NCBI GenBank assembly: GCA_029251165.1 | Contig: JAQXDW010000024.1 | Location: 1-64,000 of the forward strand | Direction: 5' to 3' | DNA from: Myxococcota bacterium | GTDB lineage: Bacteria; Myxococcota_A; UBA796 | Length of the DNA stretch: 64,000 nucleotides | Shown: positions 1 to 9,129 of the stretch, in pieces | How positions within the stretch are numbered: the stretch's first letter is position 1 | Layout: the number at the start of each line of letters is the position of its first letter | Notes under the pieces: model-generated | The model's input: the letters and a program-made list of their open reading frames with translations, nothing else | Told to the model about the DNA's origin: nothing | Database searches by the model: none | Made by a program: the position numbers and the translations under genes

Positions 1-936
1 CGTCCGGCAGCGAGCCCAAGCAGCCGACCGGCAGCGAGCCCAAGCAGCCGACCGGCAGCGAGCCCAAGCAGCCGACCAGCAGCGAGCCCAAGCAGCCGAC
101 CAAGCAGCTCCAGCAGCCGACCAAACAGCTCCAGCGCCTCGCATGCCGCAGCCGCCAACAGCTCCCGCCCGGTCACACGTCCCAGCTCCAGTCGTCCCTC
201 GAGCCGCCCCTCGCACAGCGTCTACCACGCGAGCTGGGCCCCGAAGCGCTGGACCCCGAGCTACCACCGCTACCACCTCAAGGGCGTCCCGCGCTACTCA
301 CCGCGCTACTGGGGTGCCGGGGTCTTCTACTACAACCCGCCCCCGCGCCGCCACAACGTGGTGGTCGTCAACCGAAGCGCCAGCGGCGCCAGCAGCAGCC
401 AGTCCACGACCAAGCCCACCCGCGCAGTGAACCGTGACGGAGACATCGCCTTCGGACTCCGCGGCGGCACCTACGGGACCGAGTACCTCGGCGGCGGCGG
501 CTACTCTGACATGGGTGTCGGTCTGACCGCGCGGTTCCGTCCGGTCGAGTCAATCGGGCTCGAGGTCGCCTACGAGCACCACAGCCAGAACTTCGAAGAC
601 AACACCGAGCGCATCAACAATCCGCTGCAGACCTCGGTGCAGGTCTATGCCTTCCCCTGGACCCGGGTGAGCCCCTACGCCACCCTCGGCCTGACCTGGA
701 ACAACCGCACGATCACCGACAACTACTACAACGGCGAGACCTTCCGCCAGGAGGTCGCCCAGGCTGATGACACCCTCTTCGGACCCCACGCTGGCCTCGG
801 CCTTGAGCTGGCGCTCGGCGACAGCGCAGCGCTGAACTTCGAGGGCCGGTACATCAACTACCTGAACGTGACGCAGGACGACGTGAGCGCCCCCGGCGCA
901 GTGCAGGGAACGGCGGGACTGAACTTCTACTTCTAA
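1..936 (+). CDS. Outer-membrane beta-barrel-like protein with Ser/Arg/Pro-rich repeat region, 5' truncated
   Basis: The reading frame is open from the first base, so the start lies outside the window. About 311 codons are visible. The first ~33 residues are four copies of an octapeptide of type RPAASPSS. A degenerate Ser/Arg/Pro stretch and a basic Tyr/His-rich segment (residues ~70-110) follow. From about residue 145 the sequence alternates like an outer-membrane barrel (GDIAFGLRGGTYG, VGLTARFRPVESIGLEVAYE) and ends in an aromatic, NFYF, as outer-membrane proteins often do. I infer a low-complexity surface or peptidoglycan-facing region in front of a porin-fold domain; I cannot name the family. 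The tail supports the frame: stop TAA at 934-936. Confidence 0.75.
   Translation, partial: RPAASPSSRPAASPSSRPAASPSSRPAASPSSRPSSSSSRPNSSSASHAAAANSSRPVTRPSSSRPSSRPSHSVYHASWAPKRWTPSYHRYHLKGVPRYSPRYWGAGVFYYNPPPRRHNVVVVNRSASGASSSQSTTKPTRAVNRDGDIAFGLRGGTYGTEYLGGGGYSDMGVGLTARFRPVESIGLEVAYEHHSQNFEDNTERINNPLQTSVQVYAFPWTRVSPYATLGLTWNNRTITDNYYNGETFRQEVAQADDTLFGPHAGLGLELALGDSAALNFEGRYINYLNVTQDDVSAPGAVQGTAGLNFYF
4..99 (+). repeat. 24-bp tandem repeat, four copies, in coding sequence
   Basis: Units begin at 4, 28, 52 and 76. The first three are identical and the fourth has one G-to-A change. Degenerate half-units (ccaagcagc, tccagcagc) continue to about 150. The unit is a multiple of three, so copy-number change lengthens the protein without breaking its frame. 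The array probably continues upstream of the window. Confidence 0.9.
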
Positions 937-1063
937 GTCAGAGCGCTCTGGGGTGAGCGGCCACAGACAAGACCGGCTCACCCCAGCGCTGCCGCCCCCA
1001 CTACTGGCCCATCGTCACTCGCTGGCGGTGGGCTTGCTCGCTCACGCCCACCCCGAGTCCAGC

Positions 1064-2464
1064 ATGACCGCGCTCACCTTCCGCCTGACCCATCCCTGCG
1101 TCCGCTGCCAGCGTGCGCTGCCCCTTCGCACCCTCTGCGATCGGACCTGCTGCGTGGCCTGCGGACACGACACCCCGCTGACGGAGGATGCCTGGCGAGA
1201 GAAGCTGCCCCGCGCCGCCGTCGCGGCCATCCTCCTGGGGGGCCGCCCGTCTGAGGGTGCGCTCTCTCACCAGCCCCCATGCTGTCGCGCGTGTCAGCGC
1301 CCCGTCGCGCTGGCCGCCCTCGCCGACGCGGTGCCGTCCGGAGGGCTGCGCTGCGCCTGCGGGGAGCACATCTCGGTCCGCGCTGCCGATGCCCTCACCG
1401 CTCGCCTCGTCCCGGGCGCCGTCTTCATTGTCTCCGAGCAGGGACCGCCAGCGGCAGCCTCCCCGGTCCTGTTCGCCTGCATGGGATGCGGCAGCGCGAT
1501 GAGCGCCGATGGAAGACGACGAGTAGAAGACTGCGGACGCTGCCAGGCCGCCAACTACCTCCCCGACGACCTGTGGCGGGCACTTCACCCCGTCGAAGAT
1601 GCCGTCTCGATCACCGTGGTCAGCCGCCTCACCGCCGCCGATCGGCGCGCGCTCAGCCTGGAGAGCCCAGCGTCTGCCCGTGCCCTGGCAATGACCACCA
1701 GCCTCGATCCCGCGCTCTGGCCCCTCCTCGCCGCACACCCAGCCCCCTCAGTTCGGGCTGCTGTTGCCGGCAACCCGGCCGCCGCCGTCTCCCTGCGTCT
1801 GCCCCTCGCGGCGGATCCCGACCCGACCGTGCGGGCGGCCGTCGTCGACTGTCGCGCCGCCCACTCTCGGCTGCTCCTCGATGCCGAGCCATCGGTTCGA
1901 GCCGCCCTCGCCGCCTCCCGGCATACCCCTCCCGATGCCCTCTCCCGGCTCGCTGAGGATCCAGCCCTGATCGTTCGCATCGCCGTCGCGCAGGCCGAGG
2001 GCACCCCCGATGCCGCGCTGTGTGCCATGGTCGCCCTGGAGTCCGACGAGACCGTCCTGCTTGCGCTGCTCTCCCGTCCCGTCCTGCCCGATGCCCTCCT
2101 CACCGCGATGGCTGTTCCGAGCCAGACGGCTCGGATCGCCCGCCACATCGCAGCCCTCCCGGAGCTTCCCCACGCCGCAGCCACACAGCTCGCCGGACAC
2201 TTCGAGGACACCGTCCGACAGACCCTGCTCGACCGAGACGATCTCCCCGTCCGCGCCCTGCGCACCCTCGCCGCTGACGCCGTCCCAGGCCTTCGCCAGC
2301 AGGCCCGTGCCCATCCCGACTATGTGGTCGCCCGACGGCAGCGACGGCGGGTCACCCTCGCGCTCTCCTCGGCCCTCGTCCTGCTCAGCGGCATGGGCGG
2401 GCTGCTCGGTGCAGTTCTGCTCGCAAGCCAGTTCTCCGACGAGCTCCTGCGCCTGATGCCGTAG
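1064..2464 (+). CDS. Zinc-ribbon / HEAT-like repeat membrane protein, unknown function
   Basis: 466 aa from the ATG at 1064. The frame is open further upstream to 953, but that stretch reads as non-coding. The N-terminal ~165 residues carry paired cysteines typical of zinc ribbons: CVRC...CVAC near the start, CRAC...CAC near residue 80, and CMGC...CGRC near residue 140. Residues ~200-430 form short helical repeats of the type DPxxxVRAAVAxxP, resembling LRV/HEAT-like repeats. A hydrophobic segment near the C-terminus (ALSSALVLLSGMGGLLGAVL) is a single membrane anchor. Most of the protein would therefore face the cytoplasm. Partner unknown; protein binding through the repeats is inference. Confidence 0.7.
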   Translation: MTALTFRLTHPCVRCQRALPLRTLCDRTCCVACGHDTPLTEDAWREKLPRAAVAAILLGGRPSEGALSHQPPCCRACQRPVALAALADAVPSGGLRCACGEHISVRAADALTARLVPGAVFIVSEQGPPAAASPVLFACMGCGSAMSADGRRRVEDCGRCQAANYLPDDLWRALHPVEDAVSITVVSRLTAADRRALSLESPASARALAMTTSLDPALWPLLAAHPAPSVRAAVAGNPAAAVSLRLPLAADPDPTVRAAVVDCRAAHSRLLLDAEPSVRAALAASRHTPPDALSRLAEDPALIVRIAVAQAEGTPDAALCAMVALESDETVLLALLSRPVLPDALLTAMAVPSQTARIARHIAALPELPHAAATQLAGHFEDTVRQTLLDRDDLPVRALRTLAADAVPGLRQQARAHPDYVVARRQRRRVTLALSSALVLLSGMGGLLGAVLLASQFSDELLRLMP

Positions 2465-2512
2465 TCCGAGCCAGAAGTGTACGATCCTGCGGGCAAGCGG
2501 TAGAGTGTCGGG

Positions 2513-4495
2513 ATGCTGATCCCCCTGCTCATCGTCACCGGCTGCACCCCGTCTACCGAGACCAGCGAGCCCGACTCTGACACCCAAGGCGCCACCGCCC
2601 CCGAGCCGGACACCGACACCATCGCGACCGGTGACTCTGGCAAAGCCTCGGACTCCGGGCCTCCCCAGAAGGCCGACAAGCCGATCGTCATCGTGATGAT
2701 CGGGGACGGAATGGGCGTCGGCCAGCGAGACACCACCAGCCTCTATGCCCACGGCGAGACCGGCAAGCTGTTCTTGGAGAGCCTGCCCTACCGCAGCGAG
2801 GTGAGCACCGCGAGCCTCTCTGGCGTGACCGACTCCGCCGCCTCCGCCTCCGCCATGGCGACCGGCCAGTTCACCTGGAACGGGGTCATCGGACAAGATC
2901 GCGAGGCCCAAGAGGTCGAGAGCCTCACCGAGCTGGCCCGCTCGCTGGGCCTGGCGGTCGGAGTGGTGACCACCGCAGAGGTCACCCACGCCACCCCCGC
3001 CGCGTTCACCGCCCACGAGCTCAGCCGCAGCAACGGCATCGCGATCGCAAACGATCAGTTCGCGCTGCTGCCCGACGTCCTGCTCGGGGGCGGCGCGGCG
3101 CACTATCTGCCCGCTGGTGAGGGGTCTCAGCGGGAGGACGGCGGGCTGATCAAGCCGCTGGAGGCTGCCGGCTGCTCGGTCCTCTATGACCGCGATGCCC
3201 TGCTAGCCGACGATCCGACCTCCGCCGGCTGTCTGTTCGGCCTGTTCGCCACCAGCCACCTCACCTACATGCTCGACCGGCCCGAGGACACCCAGGAGCC
3301 AACCCTCCAGGAGATGACCCAGGCCGCCCTCGACCGGCTCGACCAGGACGAGGACGGCTTCTTCTTGATGATCGAGGGTGCCCGCATCGACATGGCGGGA
3401 CACAGCAACGAGCTGGCCCGGATGATCGACGAGACCCTGGCGTTCGATGCGACCGTCGAGCTGGTCCACACCTGGCTTGCCGAGCAGGACAACGCCCTGC
3501 TCATCGTCACCGCAGACCACGAGACCGGCGGCCTCGAGCTCCTCAAGCCCGGCGCCATCGGAGAGTACTCTGAGGTTGCCTGGCGCAGCCGAGAGCACTC
3601 CAACGCCGCCATCGCCCTGCACGCGACCGGAGCCGGTGCAGAGGTCTTCGACGGGCAGTCCATCCACCACCCCTGGATCCACGCCACGGTCAGCGCCCAC
3701 CTTGAGGCGCGCGCGGTGGTTCCCCCCGAGGTTCCGCTCCTGCCTGACGGCATGCTCTCCGATCACCGCTGGCGCGCCAGCGAGCAGCAACAGATCACCG
3801 ACTTCGGCAGCGGCTTCAACCAGCTCGATGCCCTCACCCTCGATGTCAGCAGCGACGGACTGTTCATCGGAGTCGAGGGGCTGTTTGAGTGGGACAACAA
3901 CGCGGTGATGGTGCTCATCGATCACGATCCGGGGCAAGGCACCGGCACCGACAGCCTCTCCGGCGCCTTCAGTGACAACAACGGAACCCTGGAGAGCATC
4001 CTCTCCAACGTCGCGCTGACCGCTCCCCCCGTCGAGGGCTTCGGCGCAGACATGGCGGTGCTCACCCTCGGCGGAAAGTTCAGCCAGCTCGACGCTGGAC
4101 TCCCCGAGCTGGCCGGCATCCGGGGAACCTCCACGGAGTACGGCGCACCGGATGACCTGTGGTGGCTGTCCGCCGCGATCTCCTTCGGCGACGACGTGCG
4201 CATCTCTGGCAGCTCCGGCAGCGCGATCACCGAGCGCGGCGTGGAGATGTTCGTCCCCTGGGAGAGCCTCTACCCCGGCGGAAAGGGCAGCATCCCGGTC
4301 GGCGCTGCGGTCTCGCTTGCTGCGGTCCTCGTCAACAGCACCGGCACCGCCATCTCCAACCAGCTCCTCCCGCCGCACAGCGAGGAGCCTGACGGAGCCA
4401 CCGTCTCGCTGCCCGGTGTCGTGCGCTTCGTCATTGACTCCGACTCCGACGGCGTTCCCGACGGCGACGCCGCCCCCGAGGTCCTGCTCAAGTGA
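2513..4495 (+). CDS. Alkaline phosphatase lipoprotein with extra C-terminal beta domain
   Basis: 660 aa. It starts with a very short signal and lipobox (LLIVTGC), then an Asp/Thr/Pro-rich linker to about residue 55. Alkaline phosphatase signatures follow in order: IGDGMG (metal-binding Asp, ~62), TDSAASASA (Ser nucleophile, ~105), EGARIDMAGHSN (metal ligands, ~290) and TADHETGG (~335). It should hydrolyse phosphomonoesters outside the inner membrane. Residues ~415-655 are an additional beta-rich domain (DFGSGFNQLDALTLDVS...) not found in the compact E. coli-type enzyme. Its stop overlaps the GTG of the next gene, so the two are probably co-translated. The signal is unusually short but matches the style of other lipoproteins in this window. 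Confidence 0.9.
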   Translation: MLIPLLIVTGCTPSTETSEPDSDTQGATAPEPDTDTIATGDSGKASDSGPPQKADKPIVIVMIGDGMGVGQRDTTSLYAHGETGKLFLESLPYRSEVSTASLSGVTDSAASASAMATGQFTWNGVIGQDREAQEVESLTELARSLGLAVGVVTTAEVTHATPAAFTAHELSRSNGIAIANDQFALLPDVLLGGGAAHYLPAGEGSQREDGGLIKPLEAAGCSVLYDRDALLADDPTSAGCLFGLFATSHLTYMLDRPEDTQEPTLQEMTQAALDRLDQDEDGFFLMIEGARIDMAGHSNELARMIDETLAFDATVELVHTWLAEQDNALLIVTADHETGGLELLKPGAIGEYSEVAWRSREHSNAAIALHATGAGAEVFDGQSIHHPWIHATVSAHLEARAVVPPEVPLLPDGMLSDHRWRASEQQQITDFGSGFNQLDALTLDVSSDGLFIGVEGLFEWDNNAVMVLIDHDPGQGTGTDSLSGAFSDNNGTLESILSNVALTAPPVEGFGADMAVLTLGGKFSQLDAGLPELAGIRGTSTEYGAPDDLWWLSAAISFGDDVRISGSSGSAITERGVEMFVPWESLYPGGKGSIPVGAAVSLAAVLVNSTGTAISNQLLPPHSEEPDGATVSLPGVVRFVIDSDSDGVPDGDAAPEVLLK

Positions 4496-5523
4496 TCTTC
4501 CTGCTGCCGGCAGCACTGGCCGATACCTGTGAGAGCTACGGCAAAGAAGAGACGCTGTCACCGCTGACCGATACCAGCGTCGATGAGGCCTCCGGGCTGG
4601 TCGAGCTGCGCACCCGTCCGGACGTCTGGGTGACCCACAACGACGCCGGAGGCGCCCCTGCGCTGTACGTCTTCAACCTCAAGGGCGAGCTGCTGCGCAC
4701 CCTGTCGGTCTTGGGTGCCTCCCACGATGACTGGGAAGACATCACCGCCGGCCCCTGCCCGCTCACCGACAAGCGCTGCCTGTTCATCGGCGACATCGGC
4801 GACAACAGCACGGACCGCGAGCACATCATCGTCTACGCCGTTCCAGAGCCCACAGAAGACGACATCAGCCTCTCCATCGAGGCCACCTGGGAGGTCAGCT
4901 ACCCCGGCGAGCCGGCGAACTCTGAGGCTCTCGTCTACCACCCCTGCACCGATCAGCTCCAGCTCATCACCAAGGTCTCGAATGCTCCCGCCGAGATCTG
5001 GGCGTTCCCGACGACGCCAGGAAAGGGCGAGCTGAGCCAAGTCGCTGAGCTCGATCTCTACGCCTACACGCTCGGCAACTACCTGGTGACCGGCGCGGAC
5101 TGGGACGACACCGGGGAGCGCCTGGTCCTGCGGACCTACGCCAGCATCCTGGAGTGGCACACCGATCCAGCCGCCCCCGCTGCCCACTGGAGCGCGCCGC
5201 CCGATGTTCAGTTCGAGTCACGGAGCGGCCAGCTGGAGTCCATCGCATACGATCACGACGGCAACCTGGTGAGCATCACCGAGGGTGAGCTGACCCGGAT
5301 GTTTCGGTGGTCCTGCGAGGGCAGGGTGAAGGGAGCAGCGTGCCCGGGGGCAGACCCCAAAGACACGGGCGACTCTGGCACATCAACCGACACCGCCGAG
5401 CCGACCGACACCGCTGAGCCGACCGACACGAACGCTCCCGACGACGCCACCTGCGGCTGCGGCACCGGCACCGCTGCCCTGCTGCTGCCCGTCGGCCTGC
5501 TCTTCTGGAGACGCCGACGCTGA
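4492..5523 (+). CDS. Secreted beta-propeller-like protein with MYXO-CTERM-type tail
   Basis: 343 aa from a GTG that overlaps the previous stop in a GTGA arrangement. A short signal ends near ALADTC. The body (residues ~25-285) has a blade-like pattern: SGLVELRTRPDVWVTHNDAGG, DDWEDITAGPC, CLFIGDIGDNS. It resembles the phytase-like / SdiA-regulated propeller superfamily. A linker of repeated DTAEPTDT units leads to CGCG, one hydrophobic helix and RRRR. This is the layout of the MYXO-CTERM surface-sorting signal, which a myxosortase is thought to process. A paralogue lies at 52696-53727. Coupling to an alkaline phosphatase suggests work on the same extracellular substrate pool (inference). Confidence 0.75.
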   Translation: MIFLLPAALADTCESYGKEETLSPLTDTSVDEASGLVELRTRPDVWVTHNDAGGAPALYVFNLKGELLRTLSVLGASHDDWEDITAGPCPLTDKRCLFIGDIGDNSTDREHIIVYAVPEPTEDDISLSIEATWEVSYPGEPANSEALVYHPCTDQLQLITKVSNAPAEIWAFPTTPGKGELSQVAELDLYAYTLGNYLVTGADWDDTGERLVLRTYASILEWHTDPAAPAAHWSAPPDVQFESRSGQLESIAYDHDGNLVSITEGELTRMFRWSCEGRVKGAACPGADPKDTGDSGTSTDTAEPTDTAEPTDTNAPDDATCGCGTGTAALLLPVGLLFWRRRR

Positions 5524-5566
5524 GGTCTGGCGGCATGCTCCGCCCCCCGTCTCCAACGGATAGATC

Positions 5567-5962
5567 ATGCTGCTCACCCTCCGCTGGCGCTCCGAAGCCC
5601 TCGTGGTTGCCCGCTTTCCTCCCGACGCTCCCCTCCCTCCGATCCCGGCCAGCGCCTTCTTCAGCCTCACCCGAACCGAAGCGGAGCTGTCGCTGGTGAT
5701 CGCCGCCGAGCACCTCCCCGACGGGGCAACTGCGGTCGAGGAAGGCTGGCTGGCGATGGCAGTGGTCGGTCCGCTGGACTTCTCGCTGGTCGGCATCCTC
5801 AGCCAGCTCTCTGGCACACTGGCGGCGGCAGGGGTGAGCATCTTCGCCCTCTCCACCTACGACACCGACCTCATCCTGGTCCGTGCCGCCGATCGGGATC
5901 GGGCGGCCACCGCGCTGCTGGAGGCGGGCTGCCGCTTCACGGACCACGCCAGAGGGGCGTGA
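5567..5962 (+). CDS. ACT-domain protein (CASTOR/ACT_7-like)
   Basis: 131 aa. Residues ~55-125 read as an ACT fold: WLAMAVVGPLDFSLVGILSQ, LAAAGVSIFALSTYDTDLIL. This matches the small stand-alone ACT proteins annotated as aspartate-kinase-like or CASTOR-like amino-acid sensors. The N-terminal half looks like a first, more divergent copy of the same fold. No catalytic domain is present, so the likely role is small-ligand binding. It follows the propeller gene by 43 bases, and the downstream neighbour is convergent. Confidence 0.75.
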   Translation: MLLTLRWRSEALVVARFPPDAPLPPIPASAFFSLTRTEAELSLVIAAEHLPDGATAVEEGWLAMAVVGPLDFSLVGILSQLSGTLAAAGVSIFALSTYDTDLILVRAADRDRAATALLEAGCRFTDHARGA

Positions 5963-6010
5963 CCTGAGACAAGCGGAGGCGCCGCCCCCAGAGGGCTGCT
6001 GTGGTCACCG

Positions 6011-7819
6011 CTACGCGCCCAGCCACGACCTCCTGCGGGCCAGGGCCGCCTCGTCGGCGTCCTCGAGCAGCTCGAAGTAGACCACTGAGTCCGGCGGAGA
6101 CTGGAGGGTAACCTCGAACATCATCAGCACCCCGCGACGGAAGGCATGCAGCGTCAGCGTCTCGCCGGGCTTGCGCTCCGTACAGATGTCGATGAGCTTG
6201 CCGCCGCACCTCAGGCCGTCGACGGCGATGACCACATCCCCCGCCGACAGCCCGGCGTCCTGTGCCCCGCCGCCGTCGAGCACGCCGGTGATCTTGCTGC
6301 CGCCCTCTGCGGACTTCGCCCGAATGCGGAGGTCGCCTCGGCTGCGCAGGACCTCGACGGCCTTCTTGCTGGCCTTGCCGCCCTTGTCGGTCTTGGACTC
6401 CATGGGACGCTGCCGAAAGGCGACGGCGAACGGCGCGAGAATCTCCGCCATCGCAAGGTCCTGCTTGCCCCGCACAGCACGATCAAAGAACGCGGTGAGG
6501 TCCTCTCCCAGCAGCTCAGCGGCGATCGCCTCGATGCCGTCCTCCGGAACGCCGATTCCCGGCGCGCCGTGGCGCTGCCAGAGGGCGCGCATCACGTCGT
6601 CGAGGCTCACGTGGCCCTCCGACCGCAGGCGAAGGGTCAGGTCCAGCGCCAGGGCGACCAGCGCCCCCTTGGTGTAGTAGCTGATCATCGCGTTGACGGC
6701 GTTCTCGTCGGAGCGGTACAGCTTGACCCAGGCATCGAAGCTGGAGTCTGCGACCGACTGCTTGTGCCGCCCGCCGGAGGTGTACACCCGGGTCGCGGAC
6801 TTGCCGATGAGGCCGAGATACTGGCTGGTGTCGATGAGCCCCGCGCGCAGCAGGCAGAGGTCGTCGAAGTAGGAGGTGAAGCCCTCGAACGCCCACAGCT
6901 GGGTGGTGTACCCCTCGGTGGAGAGGTCGTAGGGCAGGAACGCCTCAGGCTTGATGCGCTTGACGTTCCAGAGGTGAAAGTACTCGTGGCTGATGAGGCC
7001 GAGCAGGCCAATGTAGTCGTCGCTGCGCTCGGTCTGGCCGGTGCGGGGGAGTCCATCTCGGGGGTGGATGAGCGCGGTGGAGGCGCGGTGCTCCAGGCCG
7101 CCATAGCCAGCGGTCTCGACGGTGAGCTGAAAGAGGTAGCGCTCCATCGGCAGGCCGCCGAACATCTCGGAGAAGTGAGCACAGATGGCCTGGCTGTCTG
7201 CCGCGAGGAGGTCGAGATCGCCGCTGTGGGTTCCGGTCACCGCGATCTCGTGGGTCACGCCTGAGACCTCGAACTCCACCGACTCGAAGGTGCCCAGCTC
7301 GACGGGGTGGTCGATCAGCTCGTCGTAGTCCGCAGCAAGGAAGTCCCCGAAGTCGTGCAGGCCGCCGCTGATCCGGGGCAGGGTCGTGGCAACCTTCCAG
7401 TCCGCGCACTTCGGATCGGCTGGGGCGTGGAGGGTGACGGCGTGGGGCTGATCGGCGAACCCCTCGGCGGAGAGGAAGAGGGAGGTGCCGTTGAAGAAGC
7501 CGTGGGTCTGATCGAGGTGGGCCTTTCGAACCGAGAGGTCCCAGGCGTAGACCTCGTAGGTGAGGGTCAGCGGGCCGGTGGCTCCGGTGACCGACCATGC
7601 GCGCTTGTCGACCTTGCTGACGACCACCGGGCCGCTGGCATCGGTGCCAGAGATCTGCACGAGGTGCTGAGAGAACTCGCGGATCATGTAGGAGCCGGGA
7701 ATCCACGTGGGGAGGGTGAAGACCTGGGTGGCAGCAGGGCGCGCCACGGTCACCGAGACGGTGAAGATGTGGGCGCCGGGATGGGAGGGCGTGACGTGGT
7801 AGGTGACGGGAGCGTTCAT
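6011..7819 (-). CDS. M61-family metallopeptidase with PDZ domain
   Basis: 602 aa from ATG at 7819; an ATG at 7828 three codons upstream is also possible. The N-terminal ~170 residues are the beta-rich domain of M61 glycyl-aminopeptidase-like enzymes. The zinc site is clear: HEYFHLWN (HExxH) near residue 276, then WAFEGFTSYF, whose Glu is the third ligand. A PDZ domain lies near the C-terminus (AGLSAGDVVIAVDGL). No export signal is visible, which agrees with the largely cytoplasmic M61 proteins of bacteria. It is transcribed in the same direction as def-folE but separated by 162 bases. Confidence 0.92.
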   Translation of the reverse strand: MNAPVTYHVTPSHPGAHIFTVSVTVARPAATQVFTLPTWIPGSYMIREFSQHLVQISGTDASGPVVVSKVDKRAWSVTGATGPLTLTYEVYAWDLSVRKAHLDQTHGFFNGTSLFLSAEGFADQPHAVTLHAPADPKCADWKVATTLPRISGGLHDFGDFLAADYDELIDHPVELGTFESVEFEVSGVTHEIAVTGTHSGDLDLLAADSQAICAHFSEMFGGLPMERYLFQLTVETAGYGGLEHRASTALIHPRDGLPRTGQTERSDDYIGLLGLISHEYFHLWNVKRIKPEAFLPYDLSTEGYTTQLWAFEGFTSYFDDLCLLRAGLIDTSQYLGLIGKSATRVYTSGGRHKQSVADSSFDAWVKLYRSDENAVNAMISYYTKGALVALALDLTLRLRSEGHVSLDDVMRALWQRHGAPGIGVPEDGIEAIAAELLGEDLTAFFDRAVRGKQDLAMAEILAPFAVAFRQRPMESKTDKGGKASKKAVEVLRSRGDLRIRAKSAEGGSKITGVLDGGGAQDAGLSAGDVVIAVDGLRCGGKLIDICTERKPGETLTLHAFRRGVLMMFEVTLQSPPDSVVYFELLEDADEAALARRRSWLGA

Positions 7820-7981
7820 GCGGCACATCGTAACGGGTTGCCTGCTCCAGTCATCGTCCAGCCCCCGCAGGGTCTCCTGATGGCCCTGTCATGGACGCGA
7901 GGGGGCTGGCGTCAGGCTGACCGGCAGCCCGTCATCGCCTGGAAGGCCCCGGCGCGCTGGCCCCACCAGCGCGTCCAGGTC

Positions 7982-8548
7982 CTACCGATGAATGAACTCC
8001 AGAAACTCTCGCTTCAGGCCACCGTCCGTCTGAAACAACCCCAGCATCCGGCTGGTGATCATGCTCACCCCGGTCTTGTGTACTCCGCGAGTGGTCATGC
8101 AGTGGTGCGTCGCGTCGATCACCACTGCGACGCCGCGAGGCTGGAGGACGTCCTGGATCGCCTCGGCGATCTGGACCGTCAGCTTCTCCTGGATCTGCAT
8201 CCGGCGGGCGTAGATCTCCACCACACGGGCCAGCTTGCTGATGCCGACCACCCGCCGATCGGGCAGGTAGCCGATGTGGACCTTGCCGATGATCGGCGAG
8301 AGGTGGTGCTCGCAGTGGCTCTCCAGGCGGATGTCGCGCAGCACGATCAGCTCGTCATAGCCCTCGATCTCGTCGAAGGTACGGCTGAGGATGTCGGCAG
8401 GATCCTGTGCATAGCCCGCAAAGAATTCAGAGTAGGCGCGGGTCACCCGACCCGGTGTGCCCCTCAGGCCCTCTCGATCGGGATCATCGCCGGCCCACCG
8501 CAGCAGGGTACGGACGGCCTCTTCGGCTTCTTCTCGGGTCGGCTTCAT
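7982..8548 (-). CDS. folE: GTP cyclohydrolase I
   Basis: 188 aa, the usual length. It catalyses conversion of GTP to 7,8-dihydroneopterin triphosphate, the entry step of folate synthesis. Zinc ligands are visible in [10 protein letters not shown] (Cys and His) and in [10 protein letters not shown] (second Cys). The core [10 protein letters not shown] and [10 protein letters not shown] are intact. Its ATG overlaps the stop of the upstream def gene as ATGA, so the two are translationally coupled. Confidence 0.97.
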   Translation of the reverse strand: MKPTREEAEEAVRTLLRWAGDDPDREGLRGTPGRVTRAYSEFFAGYAQDPADILSRTFDEIEGYDELIVLRDIRLESHCEHHLSPIIGKVHIGYLPDRRVVGISKLARVVEIYARRMQIQEKLTVQIAEAIQDVLQPRGVAVVIDATHHCMTTRGVHKTGVSMITSRMLGLFQTDGGLKREFLEFIHR

Positions 8549-9078
8549 GCCCGCCCCCGCTTCCGACGCCGGACTAGGTAGCGGCTTCGCTTGAGGCGAC
8601 TGGAGTGCTCCAGCAGGGTGACCCCCTGGAGGTGATCGAGCTCGTGCTGAAGCACGATGGCTGGGAACTCTTCAAACCAGCGCTCGTGGGATGCGGCCTC
8701 GCCGTCCTGCCAGGTCACGCGGATGCGCTGGCTGCGCTTGACGTCGAGGTAATACTCCGGCACCGAGAGGCAGGACTCCTCGTAGGTGATCAGCTCGCGG
8801 CTGCGCTCTGCGATGACCGGATTGACCATGAGCAGGAGGTCGGGATGCTTGTCGCCGTCGTCGTCTTCCTGGTTGCCCGGGTCTGCGACCACGATGCGGC
8901 GGCTGTCACCAACCTGGGGTGCAGCGAGGCCGACACCGGGCGCGGCGTACATCGTCTCAGCCATGTCGGCGAGCAGCTGGCGCAGGGCCGGGGTGAACTC
9001 GTCGTCTCGGACAGGACGGGCCTTCTTCGCGAGGATCGGATGAGGTGCCTCAAGGATGGGCAGGATCGCCATGGTCAC
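8545..9078 (-). CDS. def: Peptide deformylase
   Basis: 177 aa (175 if the ATG at 9072 is used). It removes the N-formyl group from new proteins. All three motifs are present: [15 protein letters not shown] in place of the usual EGCLS, and QHELDHLQG, which supplies two metal-binding histidines. The Gly-to-Ser change in motif 2 is a modest departure, and the Cys ligand is kept. The C-terminus is basic ([16 protein letters not shown]). It overlaps folE by four bases. Confidence 0.95.
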   Translation of the reverse strand: MTMAILPILEAPHPILAKKARPVRDDEFTPALRQLLADMAETMYAAPGVGLAAPQVGDSRRIVVADPGNQEDDDGDKHPDLLLMVNPVIAERSRELITYEESCLSVPEYYLDVKRSQRIRVTWQDGEAASHERWFEEFPAIVLQHELDHLQGVTLLEHSSRLKRSRYLVRRRKRGRA

Positions 9079-9129
9079 TCCGTGGGATGAGGACGCGGTC
9101 TAACCCATTGGATCGACCTATAAGGAAAC

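Noticed and set aside
1..100. Regularly repeated DNA resembling the start of a CRISPR array.
   Set aside because: Units are contiguous with no spacers and stay in frame as an octapeptide repeat in an open reading frame.
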